DNA of 15,973 bases, from positions 1 through 15,973 of the forward strand of contig JAHFOZ010000033.1 in the NCBI GenBank assembly GCA_023261405.1. Direction: 5' to 3'. Below, one piece after another: positions 6,114-14,014 of this stretch. The DNA is from Planctomycetota bacterium (GTDB taxonomy: Bacteria; Planctomycetota; MHYJ01; JACPRB01). Both the position numbers and the translations under genes were made by a program. Below the pieces are notes generated by a model. It worked only from the letters and a program-made list of their open reading frames with translations. It ran no database searches and was not told the DNA's origin. Every line of letters starts with the position of its first letter. Within the stretch, counting starts at the first letter, position 1.

Positions 6114-8774
6114 CATTTTTCGTTTTTCTGATTCGTCTGCGACGCGGAAGGCTTCGAGCAGAGCATGGTGTACGGGAATCCGGACTCTTTTCTGGGCGGG
6201 TTGCTCGCCTGGCTGGAAGATGAAATGTCCGTTCTTGAGGCGGATGAAGCTGTTGAAGGCCTCCTGGTCGCGTCTGTTGTTGAAATCCACGGCGGTGATG
6301 TCCCCCGAATTGAAGTAGATCCTGGCTTCGGAGCCTTCGAATTTCAGCAGCAGGAGCCCGGTCTTCCCGGAGCTGCCGATCAGCTGGCATATCTGGTCGA
6401 TGGCGACCTCGGCGAGGGAGCCGCTGAGTTTCGCCGGGGCTGCCTTGACCGCCTCCGGGACGGGCTCCACCGGCAGGGCCTCGCGCAGGCGGGCCGTCTC
6501 GCGCGGCGCCGGGGTGGCCTCCGGCTTGGAGGGAAGGGGAGCTCCCCTGGTGGGTCTCTGCGCGGGGAAGAGCAGCATCTTGAGCGCGAGGCTCCTCACG
6601 CCCGCGTCTTCGTCCTCGGAGGCCTCGGTGATGGCGGCCTTGGCCTCCGCGTGGTTGAAGAAGACTGCAAGCGCCTGGACGGCGGCCATGCGGACGGTGG
6701 GGGAGGCCTGGGCGCGGAACATCCGCGTGAGCCCGCGGGGCCCGCGCGAGACCAGGCCGGCCAGGACCGGCACCGCCGCCTCGTTGCCGATCCGGCCCAG
6801 GGCCGCGCAGCAGACGATGCGGATCATGTCCGGCTCGTTGCGGGAGGCGAGGGCCTCCGTGAGGGTCGATACGGCCGAGTCGTTGCCAAGGACCGCGAGG
6901 GCTTCGGCGAAGGCAGCGCGGCTGGCGGGGTCCTTCTCCGCCCGGAGCGCCTCGGCGAGGACTTCGCCGCTCCGCGTGAAGTTGTGCTCCGCCAGAAGGC
7001 GCGCGGCGCGGCGGCGCACGGTGGTCACCGGGTGGCGGAGCAGCTCGGTGAGGGTCTCCTCAGCCATTTCAGGGGTCAGGGCGGTGGGGAGGATCTCGAG
7101 GAGGCGCAGGGCCTCCGAGGGGACGGTGGTCCGGCGGACCTCAGCCACCAGATGACGGGCCGCCTCCAGGCCCATGCCCGCGATGGTCTCGGCGAGGCGG
7201 GCCCGCTCCGCATGCCCCTCGATGTTCTTGACCTGGTTGACCATGTAGGTGAGCGCCGCCGCGTCAAGGGCCTTCACGAGGCCGTCCTCGACGGGGTCGG
7301 CCCCTTTCATGGACTCGGCCACCTGCTTGTAACCCGGCCCCGAGGTGACCCTCTCGAGCGAGGGCCGGACGAGGCTTGAGCGTTCGGGGAACGCGGCGTC
7401 CTTGACCATCGAGTGTTTCTTGAGGATGTCCAGGATCTTGAGGGCCTCGTTGACGCGGCCCTGTTTCAGGCGGGAATCGGCCATGAAGGAGGCCAGTTCG
7501 GCCATCTTGGTGTAGGTCAATGGGTCCTTCTCGGACTCCAGGTTCTTGCGGAGCTGGGATTCGAAGCGCTCCCGCAGGGCGGGGTCGACGCAGGAGTCGA
7601 TCGAACCCTCGAGGGCCAGGAGCGAGGCGGCCGCCTGGCGTCGCCTCTGCTGAGAGGAGTCCCCCAGACCGGCGCCCAGGACCGCGAAGACCTTGTCCGA
7701 GAGGTCCCTGCGGCCAAGCGCCTGGAGTTCCCTGATGAGGTCGACGCCTTCGCGACCCAGCGCCTCCGCCTGGAGCGCCGGGCGGAACTGGAGGATGGTG
7801 TTGGTGCGATGGACGGCAGGCGCCTCGCCGGGCGCGTCCCCGGTCCGCATCCAGTCCGGGATGAGATCGGGGGAGGACGCCGAGAGGGCCTCGCGCATGG
7901 GGCCGATGAGCCGCGCGTTGTTCTTGAGACCCCCCACGAGCGAGCGGCCGATCTCGCGGAGCAGATTGGCCGTCTCGGGGGGCGCCGCCCGGGCCGCCTC
8001 GGAGACCCGGCCCAGGGCCTCCCGGAGCGTCTCGAAGGGCAGGGAGCAAAGGGCATCCTCGAGGCGGGCGGCGGGCGAGTCGGAGCCCTGGAGTCTCCGC
8101 AGGAGCGACGGGTCCTGCTCGAGGACCTTCTTCAGCACCGCCATCCGCGCCTCGGCGCAGGTGCCGGAGTCTGCCGCCGCCTCGATCCCCAGATCGACGG
8201 TCTGGATGAAGTCCTCGACGTTCAGGCCCTGATCCCGGAGTTTCTGGGAGGCGTCCCGGAGGACAAGGTCCTCCTTCCCGACGGCCACGTACTGCACCTC
8301 GTCCACGGTGATTTTCTCGACTCCCGCTTCATGGAGGCGGCGGTTGACTTCCTTCCCGTCCTGTTCCTCCCAGAACTTCTGGGCAAAGGCATGGAGGAAG
8401 GTGACGAGTTCCCCGGATCCCACGCCGCGGTGGATGGAGATCCCGCGGACACGGGCCTCCTGCAGCGCGGTCACGAGCGAGGCGGCGAGCGTGGCGGCCA
8501 CGGGGTCCTTGGGGAGGTACGCCTTTCCGTCCACGAGGAGGCCATCGGGAGTGGCACCCAGATCGAGGCGGGGCACGTCTTCCAGGTGCGCGGCGAGATT
8601 CTCGTAGAGGGTCCCCGCCACCTTGACCACCTGGGGACTGTCCTTGGGGTAGAGCTTGAGCTGGGCCACGACCATGCGGATCTGGCCCAGGAGCCCCAGC
8701 AGCCCGCCGGCGGGCACCGCGAGGGCGGGTTCGGATGCCGCCGAGCCCGGGGCGGGTTCAAGCATGCTCAGCAT
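6108..8774 (-). CDS. HEAT-repeat protein with C-terminal DUF4388 domain
   Basis: The 888-residue protein has three recognisable parts. Residues about 20-170 form an N-terminal domain with LKLYPKDSPQVVKVAGTLYE and GISIHRGVGSGELVTFLHAF blocks, as seen at the front of other HEAT-type proteins. Residues about 555-735 hold HEAT-like helical pairs (for instance VRRRAARLLAEH and VRMAAVQALAVFF). After a Pro/Ala linker, residues about 782-888 form a DUF4388 domain (PatA-like) with LSGSLAEVAIDQICQLI, GKTGLLLLKF, IYFNSGDITAVDF and GHFIFQPGE. DUF4388 is common in signalling and gliding-regulatory proteins. No catalytic motif, signal peptide or membrane segment is seen; a cytosolic scaffold role is inferred. 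The frame stays open to GTG 8864, but that would cross the divergent promoter. ATG 8774 is used; ATG 8765 is equally possible and sits 7 bases from a TACAAT hexamer. Confidence 0.82.
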   Translation of the reverse strand: MLSMLEPAPGSAASEPALAVPAGGLLGLLGQIRMVVAQLKLYPKDSPQVVKVAGTLYENLAAHLEDVPRLDLGATPDGLLVDGKAYLPKDPVAATLAASLVTALQEARVRGISIHRGVGSGELVTFLHAFAQKFWEEQDGKEVNRRLHEAGVEKITVDEVQYVAVGKEDLVLRDASQKLRDQGLNVEDFIQTVDLGIEAAADSGTCAEARMAVLKKVLEQDPSLLRRLQGSDSPAARLEDALCSLPFETLREALGRVSEAARAAPPETANLLREIGRSLVGGLKNNARLIGPMREALSASSPDLIPDWMRTGDAPGEAPAVHRTNTILQFRPALQAEALGREGVDLIRELQALGRRDLSDKVFAVLGAGLGDSSQQRRRQAAASLLALEGSIDSCVDPALRERFESQLRKNLESEKDPLTYTKMAELASFMADSRLKQGRVNEALKILDILKKHSMVKDAAFPERSSLVRPSLERVTSGPGYKQVAESMKGADPVEDGLVKALDAAALTYMVNQVKNIEGHAERARLAETIAGMGLEAARHLVAEVRRTTVPSEALRLLEILPTALTPEMAEETLTELLRHPVTTVRRRAARLLAEHNFTRSGEVLAEALRAEKDPASRAAFAEALAVLGNDSAVSTLTEALASRNEPDMIRIVCCAALGRIGNEAAVPVLAGLVSRGPRGLTRMFRAQASPTVRMAAVQALAVFFNHAEAKAAITEASEDEDAGVRSLALKMLLFPAQRPTRGAPLPSKPEATPAPRETARLREALPVEPVPEAVKAAPAKLSGSLAEVAIDQICQLIGSSGKTGLLLLKFEGSEARIYFNSGDITAVDFNNRRDQEAFNSFIRLKNGHFIFQPGEQPAQKRVRIPVHHALLEAFRVADESEKRKMA

Positions 8775-8804
8775 TGTACCGCAGGATGGCGCCGGGATGC
8801 ACCT

Positions 8805-8846
8805 CGTCCGGAAAGTATTGACCCCGTCCGGAAACCGTGGTATCCG
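8805..8846. promoter_or_regulatory. Divergent control region with CGTCCGGAAA direct repeat
   Basis: CGTCCGGAAA occurs at 8805-8814 and again at 8825-8834, exactly 20 bases apart, about two helical turns. Between them is TTGACC (8818-8823), a -35-like hexamer for the plus strand, with a weak TATCCG 17 bases on (8841-8846). On the minus strand, TACAAT (8778-8773) could be a -10 for the HEAT gene. The arrangement looks like a regulator site shared by the HEAT and HD-domain genes. Promoter function is inferred. Confidence 0.4.
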
Positions 8847-9352
8847 GGGGCGTGCAGGATCCACCGCTCGTCCCCCGGGCCGAGGCCTTCGCCGAGCACC
8901 GGCACCGGCACCAGTTCCGACGGGACGGCGTGACCCCGTACGTGGAGCATCCCCGGGCCGTGATGCGGATCCTCCGCGACGAATTGGGCGTCAAGGATCC
9001 CGAGGTCCTCGTGGCCGCCCTCCTCCACGACACCATCGAGGATACGAACACCGACTATGACGACGTCGAAGGGCGCTTCGGGCGTCGCGTCGCGGAGATG
9101 GTGTCCTCCCTGACCAAGGACAAGAGGCTCCCCGAGGCGCGCCGGGAGCGCGACTACTTCGCGCGGCTCGCCCGCGCGCCGCTCGGCGCGAAGCTCTGCA
9201 AGGTCGCCGACACGCTGCACAACCTCCGGGATGCGGACGCCTCACACCGCCCCAAGACGGTGGGCAAGGCGCGCCGCCTCCTGCGCACGTTCCGCGGGGC
9301 CCGCGGAACGGAGCGGGCCATCGACCTGCTCCGCGACGAGCTGGAGCGCTGA
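8837..9352 (+). CDS. HD-domain protein, MESH1-like small (p)ppGpp hydrolase
   Basis: The 171-residue protein is a single HD hydrolase domain like MESH1 and the hydrolase half of RelA/SpoT proteins, which remove pyrophosphate from the alarmone ppGpp using Mn2+. The expected residues are all present: HxHQFRRDG ahead of PYVEHP (His38), HDTIEDT (His64, Asp65, Glu68, Asp69) and KVADTLHNLRD (Asp125, Asn129). No synthetase or TGS domain is attached, and the size fits a stand-alone small alarmone hydrolase. It may instead hydrolyse NADPH or another nucleotide, as reported for some MESH1 relatives. The start is uncertain: GTG 8837 or GTG 8852, neither with a good Shine-Dalgarno. It is divergent from the HEAT/DUF4388 gene and convergent with coiled-coil gene B. 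Confidence 0.83.
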   Translation: MVSGGVQDPPLVPRAEAFAEHRHRHQFRRDGVTPYVEHPRAVMRILRDELGVKDPEVLVAALLHDTIEDTNTDYDDVEGRFGRRVAEMVSSLTKDKRLPEARRERDYFARLARAPLGAKLCKVADTLHNLRDADASHRPKTVGKARRLLRTFRGARGTERAIDLLRDELER

Positions 9353-9431
9353 CGCCGTGGCCCGATGGGGAGGCTCTCGGTGATGCCCGTCCCGGAGGCC
9401 TTGTGGGGGGCGCGGACGGGGGCCGCCGCGG

Positions 9432-10265
9432 CTACTTCGGCCCGCGCGGCTCTCCGGGAGAGAGGTTCTGGACGATGAACTTCTCGAACGCCGCCGACAT
9501 GTCGCGGGCCACGGCGCGGGCCAGATCCTGCTTCTCTCCCTTGACGCGTTTACGCTCCTCCTGGAGCATCTCCGCTTCCGCGTCCAGCTCCGCACGCTTT
9601 TCGCCCAGCTTGTCGAAGTCCAGGTTCAGCTCTTCGCGCTGGCGCACGATCCCCGCCATCTCCCCCTCGTAGGCCTTGAGCTTGCCCTCCAGGTCCTCCC
9701 GGAGCAGGTCGAGTTCGGCCGCGCGGCCGACGATGTCCAGGTTCGCGAGGCGCCGGTCCAGATCCCTCTGGCGGCCCTCGCGTTCAGCCGCGAGTCGCGC
9801 CTCCCGCGCGGAACACTCCTCCGCCTGCAGGAGCTTCCGGGCGGCCTCCGCCTCGTTCTCCCGAGCCTTCGCCTCGCGCGCGGCCAGGGCCGCCTGGGTC
9901 TCCTCCGCCGCCCCCATGATGTGGACGTAGTCGGCGAGCGCGAGCAGCGCGACGTCGAGCTTCTCGTAGCGCGCGCTGAAGAGGGCCTTGGAGGACTCGG
10001 CGTCGGCCTCCGCGAAGCGGCGCGCCTCCTGCTGGACGCGGAGGAGTTCCTCGGGGCTCGTCGCGCGGGTGCGCCGCTCGGCGGTCTTCATCGCGTTGGC
10101 CACAGCCTCGGGCAGTTTCTCGTCGATGCGGACGTGCTCCAATTGGAGGCAGCGGATCTTGAGGGCCTTGAGCTCCTCGATGAGCTTGGGGAAGTCAACG
10201 GCCTTCTCGCGCGGACGTCGCTCGGTGAAGTCCTTGAGGGCCCGGAACTTTCCGGTATCGGTCAT
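9432..10265 (-). CDS. Coiled-coil protein B, paralogue of the protein at 5053-5955
   Basis: The 277-residue protein is a charged, Ala/Glu/Arg-rich helical protein without signal peptide, membrane segment or enzyme motif. It aligns with coiled-coil protein A over most of its length: AERRTRAT and VQQEARRF near residues 63-85, ALFSARYEKLDVALLAL in the middle, AAEETQAALAARE after it, and the best-conserved end at 191-269 with LGEKRAELDAEAE and RDMSAAFEKF. It lacks the basic tail of protein A and instead has a longer basic N-terminus (KDFTERRPREK). The ATG at 10265 has only a weak GGAA upstream; TACAAT at 10308-10303 could be its -10. It lies 98 bases beyond the permease gene. Filament formation or a scaffold partner of the HEAT protein is speculation based on position. 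Confidence 0.77.
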   Translation of the reverse strand: MTDTGKFRALKDFTERRPREKAVDFPKLIEELKALKIRCLQLEHVRIDEKLPEAVANAMKTAERRTRATSPEELLRVQQEARRFAEADAESSKALFSARYEKLDVALLALADYVHIMGAAEETQAALAAREAKARENEAEAARKLLQAEECSAREARLAAEREGRQRDLDRRLANLDIVGRAAELDLLREDLEGKLKAYEGEMAGIVRQREELNLDFDKLGEKRAELDAEAEMLQEERKRVKGEKQDLARAVARDMSAAFEKFIVQNLSPGEPRGPK

Positions 10266-10363
10266 GGCGCCGGAATTCCAATGTGCATGATCAGCCTGCC
10301 AGATTGTACGTCATTCCCGCCCATACTGAGACACCGTTTCGTAGTACCCGTTGAAAAGAAAGA

Positions 10364-11170
10364 TCAGCGGACTTCCGTGGACCGGGGGTCCAGCGCGTCC
10401 CGAAGGCCGTCGCCGAAGAGGTTGAACCCCAGGACCGAGAGAGAGATCGCCAGGCCCGAGAAGAGCGCCGGCCAGGGAGAGAGGGTCCGGTCGCGGTAGC
10501 CCTCCCGGAGCATGAGGCCCCACTCGGGCGTCCCGGCCTCCACGCCGAGTCCGATGAACGAAAGGCCGGCCGCCATGAGGATGGAGGTACCCACGCCCAG
10601 GGTCGCCAGCACGATGATCGGCCCCAGGGCGTTCGGCAGGATGTCCAGGAACAGGATGCGCCCGTGGCCCGCGCCCAGGGCGCGGCTCGCGGTCACGAAG
10701 TCCTGCTCGCGGAGCGTCAACACGCTCGCCCGCACCTGGCGGGCGAACTGGGGCACGCCCACGATCCCCACAGCCAGGACCACCGTCCCGAGCCCGGCCC
10801 CCATCGAGGCCGCGATCGCGATCGCCAGGAGGATCGAGGGAAAGGAGAGCAGGACGTCCAGGGCCCTCGAGACCCCCTGGTCCGCCCACCCCCCGAAGTA
10901 GCCCGCCGCCGCCCCCAGCGGCAGCCCGAGCACGAGCGAGAAGGCCGTGCAGGCCGCGCCGATGAAGAGCGACACCCGCGCCGCGAAGAAGACCCTCGTA
11001 AAGAGGTCGCGCCCCGCGTGGTCCGTCCCCAGCCAGTGCGAGGAGGAGGGAGGCGCCAGCTTGAGAGCGGCGAGGTCCCCGTCCGGGATGCGCACGGGGT
11101 CGTACGGGCTTGCCCAGCCGATCGTCCCCGCCAGCAGGGCGAAGAACGTCATGAGCCCCAGGCCCGCCAT
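10364..11170 (-). CDS. Peptide ABC transporter permease, DppC/OppC type
   Basis: The 268-residue inner-membrane protein is one of the two channel subunits of a peptide or nickel-type ABC importer. Family blocks are HWLGTDHAGRDLFTRVFFAA (45-64), LDVLLSFPSILLAIAIA (104-120), the EAA loop that docks the ATPase (about 157-185, with ASRALGAGHGRILF and LPNALGPI) and GLSFIGLGVEAGTPEWGLML near the end. About five to six membrane helices are evident. ATG at 11170 is the first standard start in frame, 31 bases after the upstream permease stop, but an in-frame KLRVLARHRAS stretch before it resembles the usual DppC N-terminus, so the true start may lie upstream at a non-standard codon. It pairs with the DppB-type permease. 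The transported peptide cannot be told. Confidence 0.88.
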   Translation of the reverse strand: MAGLGLMTFFALLAGTIGWASPYDPVRIPDGDLAALKLAPPSSSHWLGTDHAGRDLFTRVFFAARVSLFIGAACTAFSLVLGLPLGAAAGYFGGWADQGVSRALDVLLSFPSILLAIAIAASMGAGLGTVVLAVGIVGVPQFARQVRASVLTLREQDFVTASRALGAGHGRILFLDILPNALGPIIVLATLGVGTSILMAAGLSFIGLGVEAGTPEWGLMLREGYRDRTLSPWPALFSGLAISLSVLGFNLFGDGLRDALDPRSTEVR

Positions 11171-11201
11171 GGACGCCCGGTGGCGCGCCAGGACCCTGAG
11201 C

Positions 11202-12206
11202 TTACGCGTGTCCGTACCGCACCCGGGGATCGATGAACGCGTAGAGGAGGTCCACCGCGAGATTGACGACCACGAACGTCGAGGACAGGACGAGCACCGC
11301 GCCGCCGATCGACTCGTGCTCCGTGTTCTGCACCGAGTGGAGGATGTAGGTACCCATCCCGGGCCAGTCGAAGACCGTCTCGGTGAGGACGGCGCCTCCC
11401 AGGAGGTAGCCGAACTCGAGGCCCACGAGCGTGACGATCGGGATGAGCGCGTTCCGGAGCGCGTGGCGCGTGATGACCCTCCAGGGCGCGGCCCCCTTGG
11501 CGCGCGCGGTCCGGATGTAGTCGCTGCCCAGGACCTCGAGCATCGAGGCGCGCGTGATCCGGGCCGTCATCGCCAGGGGGATGGTGGCGAGCGCCACGGC
11601 GGGCATGAGGAGGTGCAGGAGGGCGTCCCGGAACATCTCCCCTTCTCCCGCGAGGGCCGCGTCGAGGATCACGAAGCCGGTGCGCGGCTCCAGGAAGAAC
11701 TCCACGCCGAGGTTGCCCCCGATCGGCAGGAAGCGCCCGAACGCGAGGATGAGGAGCAGCCCCAGCCAGAAGATGGGCACCGAGACGCCCGCGAGCGCCA
11801 CGGACATCGAGAGGTAGTCGACCCAGGTGTTCTTATAGACGGCCGAGAAGATCCCGAGCGCCAGGCCCCCCAGGACGGCGATCGCCATGGCCGCCAGGGT
11901 GAGCTCGATGGTGGGCGGGAGCCGCCGGCGGATCTCCTGTGCCACCGTGTCCCCCGCCGCCTTGTACGGCCGCCCAAGGTCCCCCTGGAGGAGCTTTCCC
12001 AGGTAGATTGCGTACTGGACGGGGAGGGGCTTGTCGAGCCCCATCCGCTCGCGCAAAGCCTTCCGGTCGGCCTCCTTCGCCTTCTCTCCGAGGATCGACA
12101 CCGTGGGGTCGCCGGGCACGACGCGCATCAGGACGAAGACCACGAGCGAGACGGCCCAGAGGACCACGGGCAGGAGGAGCAGCCGCCGGAGGACGTACGC
12201 GGTCAT
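11202..12206 (-). CDS. Peptide ABC transporter permease, DppB/OppB type
   Basis: The 334-residue inner-membrane protein is the partner channel subunit. It begins with YVLRRLLLLPVVLWAVSLVVF, the standard first helix, followed by RVVPGDP (28-34), a long periplasmic stretch with MGLDKPLPVQY, and the EAA loop at about 230-257 (YIRTARAKGAAPWRVITRHA). The end carries LTETVFDWPGMGTY and DPRVRYG, both typical. About six membrane helices are visible. No Shine-Dalgarno precedes ATG 12206. The gene is separated from the binding-protein gene by 220 bases containing an inverted-repeat element, so its expression may depend on read-through or on a separate promoter. ATPase genes (DppD/DppF type) are not in the window. 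Confidence 0.9.
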   Translation of the reverse strand: MTAYVLRRLLLLPVVLWAVSLVVFVLMRVVPGDPTVSILGEKAKEADRKALRERMGLDKPLPVQYAIYLGKLLQGDLGRPYKAAGDTVAQEIRRRLPPTIELTLAAMAIAVLGGLALGIFSAVYKNTWVDYLSMSVALAGVSVPIFWLGLLLILAFGRFLPIGGNLGVEFFLEPRTGFVILDAALAGEGEMFRDALLHLLMPAVALATIPLAMTARITRASMLEVLGSDYIRTARAKGAAPWRVITRHALRNALIPIVTLVGLEFGYLLGGAVLTETVFDWPGMGTYILHSVQNTEHESIGGAVLVLSSTFVVVNLAVDLLYAFIDPRVRYGHA

Positions 12207-12241
12207 CGCGCGGCCGGGCTGGACTGGGGTGCGCGGGATCC

Positions 12242-12411
12242 TTCACCACAAAGGCACCAAGGCACCCAACGGCCGGAACAGAGCCGGGGAACGCCGTTTC
12301 TCGATGAGGTGGTCCGGGTCCTTGCCCGTGAGGTCCCCCCCCCCCCCGCCGCAGAACGGGATCAGGAAGCCGCCGCCCGATCTTCCTGGTGTCATTGTGT
12401 CTTGGTGGTTC
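12242..12411. repeat. CACCAAGG-type element, copy 2, inside the transporter cluster
   Basis: The left end TTCACCACAAAGGCACCAAG (from 12242) and the right end at 12388-12411 (TCATTGTGTCTTGGTGGTTC) are imperfect inverted repeats, about 17 of 22 positions matching by hand count, enclosing about 120 bases without a credible gene. A 13-base C run lies inside at 12335-12347. The ends resemble the element at 2054-2117. The layout is like a small non-coding palindromic or MITE-type element; no target-site duplication was clear. Confidence 0.55.
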
Positions 12412-12426
12412 ATGAACGGCTCGGGC

Positions 12427-13953
12427 TCATTCCCTCAAGGTCGCAATGAAGAACCGGTACTCGATCGGGTGCATGTTGTAGTCCACCCGCTTCGAGAGGG
12501 CGATGAGCTGCTTCACGTGGACGAGGGGGATCGTGGGCAGTTCCGCGCGGTAGCGCTCGTAGGCCTTCGTATAGAGAGAGCGCGCCTTCCCCGGATCCCG
12601 TTCCGACTGCGCCGCCTTCACCGCGGCGTTGAACTCCGCGTCGTTGAAGAACGAGCCGTTCAGGTCGCCCGCGTTGTCGCCGTGGAGGAGGGGGTAGAGG
12701 AAGTTGTCGGGCACCGGGAGGTCTGCGCTCCACCCCTGGAGATACATGGGGTGGCTTTCCTCCCGGGTCTTGAGCGTGTAGGCCGCCTTGTCGTAGCCGG
12801 TGAGCCTGACCTCGAGGCCGATCTTCTCCAGCTGGTCCTTGATCGTCTCCGCCACGCGCTGGGGTTCCGGCACGTAGGGGCGCGAGAAGGTCATGTGGAT
12901 GAGTTCCACCTTGTGCGAGGCCAGGCCCGCCCGGGCGAGGAGTTCCCTCGCCTTTGCGGGGTCGTACTCGTAGGCGGGGGTGGGGGCCGTGTCCCTCCAG
13001 ATGGCGGGCGGCACCACGTTCGAGGCGGGCTCGGCGAGGTCGTAATAGGCCACGGCGTTCAGGGCCTTCCGGTCGATGGCCAGGGACACGGCGCGGCGGA
13101 AGTCCGGGTTGTTGTACGGCGCCTTCTTCAGATTGAATCCGAGGTAGCAGACGTTCATCGAGGTCTCGAAGTCCATTTTCGTGGCGGCGTGTTCCTGGAG
13201 CGGTTTCGCGTCCGCGAGCGTCGGGTGGTCCACGACATGGACCTCGCCCTTCTTCAGCTTCTCGATGGCGGTCTGAGGCGAATTGACGGGCACCACGATC
13301 ACCCGTCCCACGGCGGGCTTCGGCCCCCAGTAGCCGTCGAAGCGGTCGAGCACGATGCGCACGTCCCGGTCCCAGCGGGCCAGCCGGTAGGGGCCCGTGC
13401 CCGAGGGATTAAGGGCGAACTTCTCGCCATGCTTCTTCACGGCCTCGGGGGAGACGATGCACGCGCCGAAGAGCGTGAGGTTGTGGAGGAAGACGGCGCT
13501 GGAAGTCTTCAGGGTGAAGAGGACGCGCCGGGGGCCGACGGCCTCGACCTTCGAGAGGTCCGAGAAGTTGGAGGCGTAAGGGGCGACTCTGGGGCGCTGC
13601 GGGTGCTTCGCGTCGGTGAGGCGGTTGAACGTGAAGACCACCGCCTCCGCGTTGAACGGCGTGCCGTCGTGGAACGTGACGCCATCCCGGAGGTCGACCG
13701 TCATCGACATCCCGTCGGCGGAGACCGTCCACGCCGTGGCGAGCCGGCCCTCGAGCTCCACGGAGTCGTGCCGGAACGAGACCAGCGGCTCGAAGACGTT
13801 CTGGGTGATCTTGGCGTCTTCGCCCCACTCCACCTCGGCCGGGTCCATCGTGGTGGAGTCGGCGCCGCGCGCCCAGATGAGGGCCTTGCCGGCTTGGGCC
13901 GGCGCCGCGCCGGCGAGCGCCGCAGCCGCGAGGAGGAGCGCCTTCCAGGTCAT
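12427..13953 (-). CDS. Peptide/solute-binding protein of an ABC importer (SBP family 5, DppA/OppA type)
   Basis: The 508-residue protein captures peptide or a related solute in the periplasm and delivers it to the two downstream permeases. It starts with a Sec signal peptide (MTWKALLLAAAALAGA), probably cut after AQA at residue 21; no lipobox cysteine is present, so it is likely soluble in a diderm periplasm. Family 5 markers are STTMDPAEVEWGEDAKITQN, VDLRDGVTFHDGTPFNAEAV, NPSGTGPYRL and FRRAVSLAIDRKAL. Length is normal for the family. The start ATG 13953 has AAGGGAG about 4 bases ahead. It is the first gene of the transporter cluster. The ligand cannot be read from sequence. Confidence 0.92.
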   Translation of the reverse strand: MTWKALLLAAAALAGAAPAQAGKALIWARGADSTTMDPAEVEWGEDAKITQNVFEPLVSFRHDSVELEGRLATAWTVSADGMSMTVDLRDGVTFHDGTPFNAEAVVFTFNRLTDAKHPQRPRVAPYASNFSDLSKVEAVGPRRVLFTLKTSSAVFLHNLTLFGACIVSPEAVKKHGEKFALNPSGTGPYRLARWDRDVRIVLDRFDGYWGPKPAVGRVIVVPVNSPQTAIEKLKKGEVHVVDHPTLADAKPLQEHAATKMDFETSMNVCYLGFNLKKAPYNNPDFRRAVSLAIDRKALNAVAYYDLAEPASNVVPPAIWRDTAPTPAYEYDPAKARELLARAGLASHKVELIHMTFSRPYVPEPQRVAETIKDQLEKIGLEVRLTGYDKAAYTLKTREESHPMYLQGWSADLPVPDNFLYPLLHGDNAGDLNGSFFNDAEFNAAVKAAQSERDPGKARSLYTKAYERYRAELPTIPLVHVKQLIALSKRVDYNMHPIEYRFFIATLRE

Positions 13954-14014
13954 CGTGCTCCCTTCAGGAATCGGCCCGCGGCGCTTCCCCCCTGGGGGGC
14001 TAGGGGGAGACCCT

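Noticed and set aside
8775..8864. N-terminal extension of the HEAT/DUF4388 gene to GTG 8864
   Set aside because: It would cover the divergent control region and overlap the HD-domain gene; the extra residues are Pro/Arg-rich without similarity to the domain.
7413..8933. 506-codon open frame on the plus strand over the HEAT/DUF4388 gene
   Set aside because: Composition is typical of an antisense shadow and the opposite strand has clear HEAT and DUF4388 sequence.
4000..10341. Shared 11-mer ACACCGTTTCG at 4000-4010 and 10331-10341
   Set aside because: An 11-base match between two places in 16 kb is expected many times by chance; flanks do not align.
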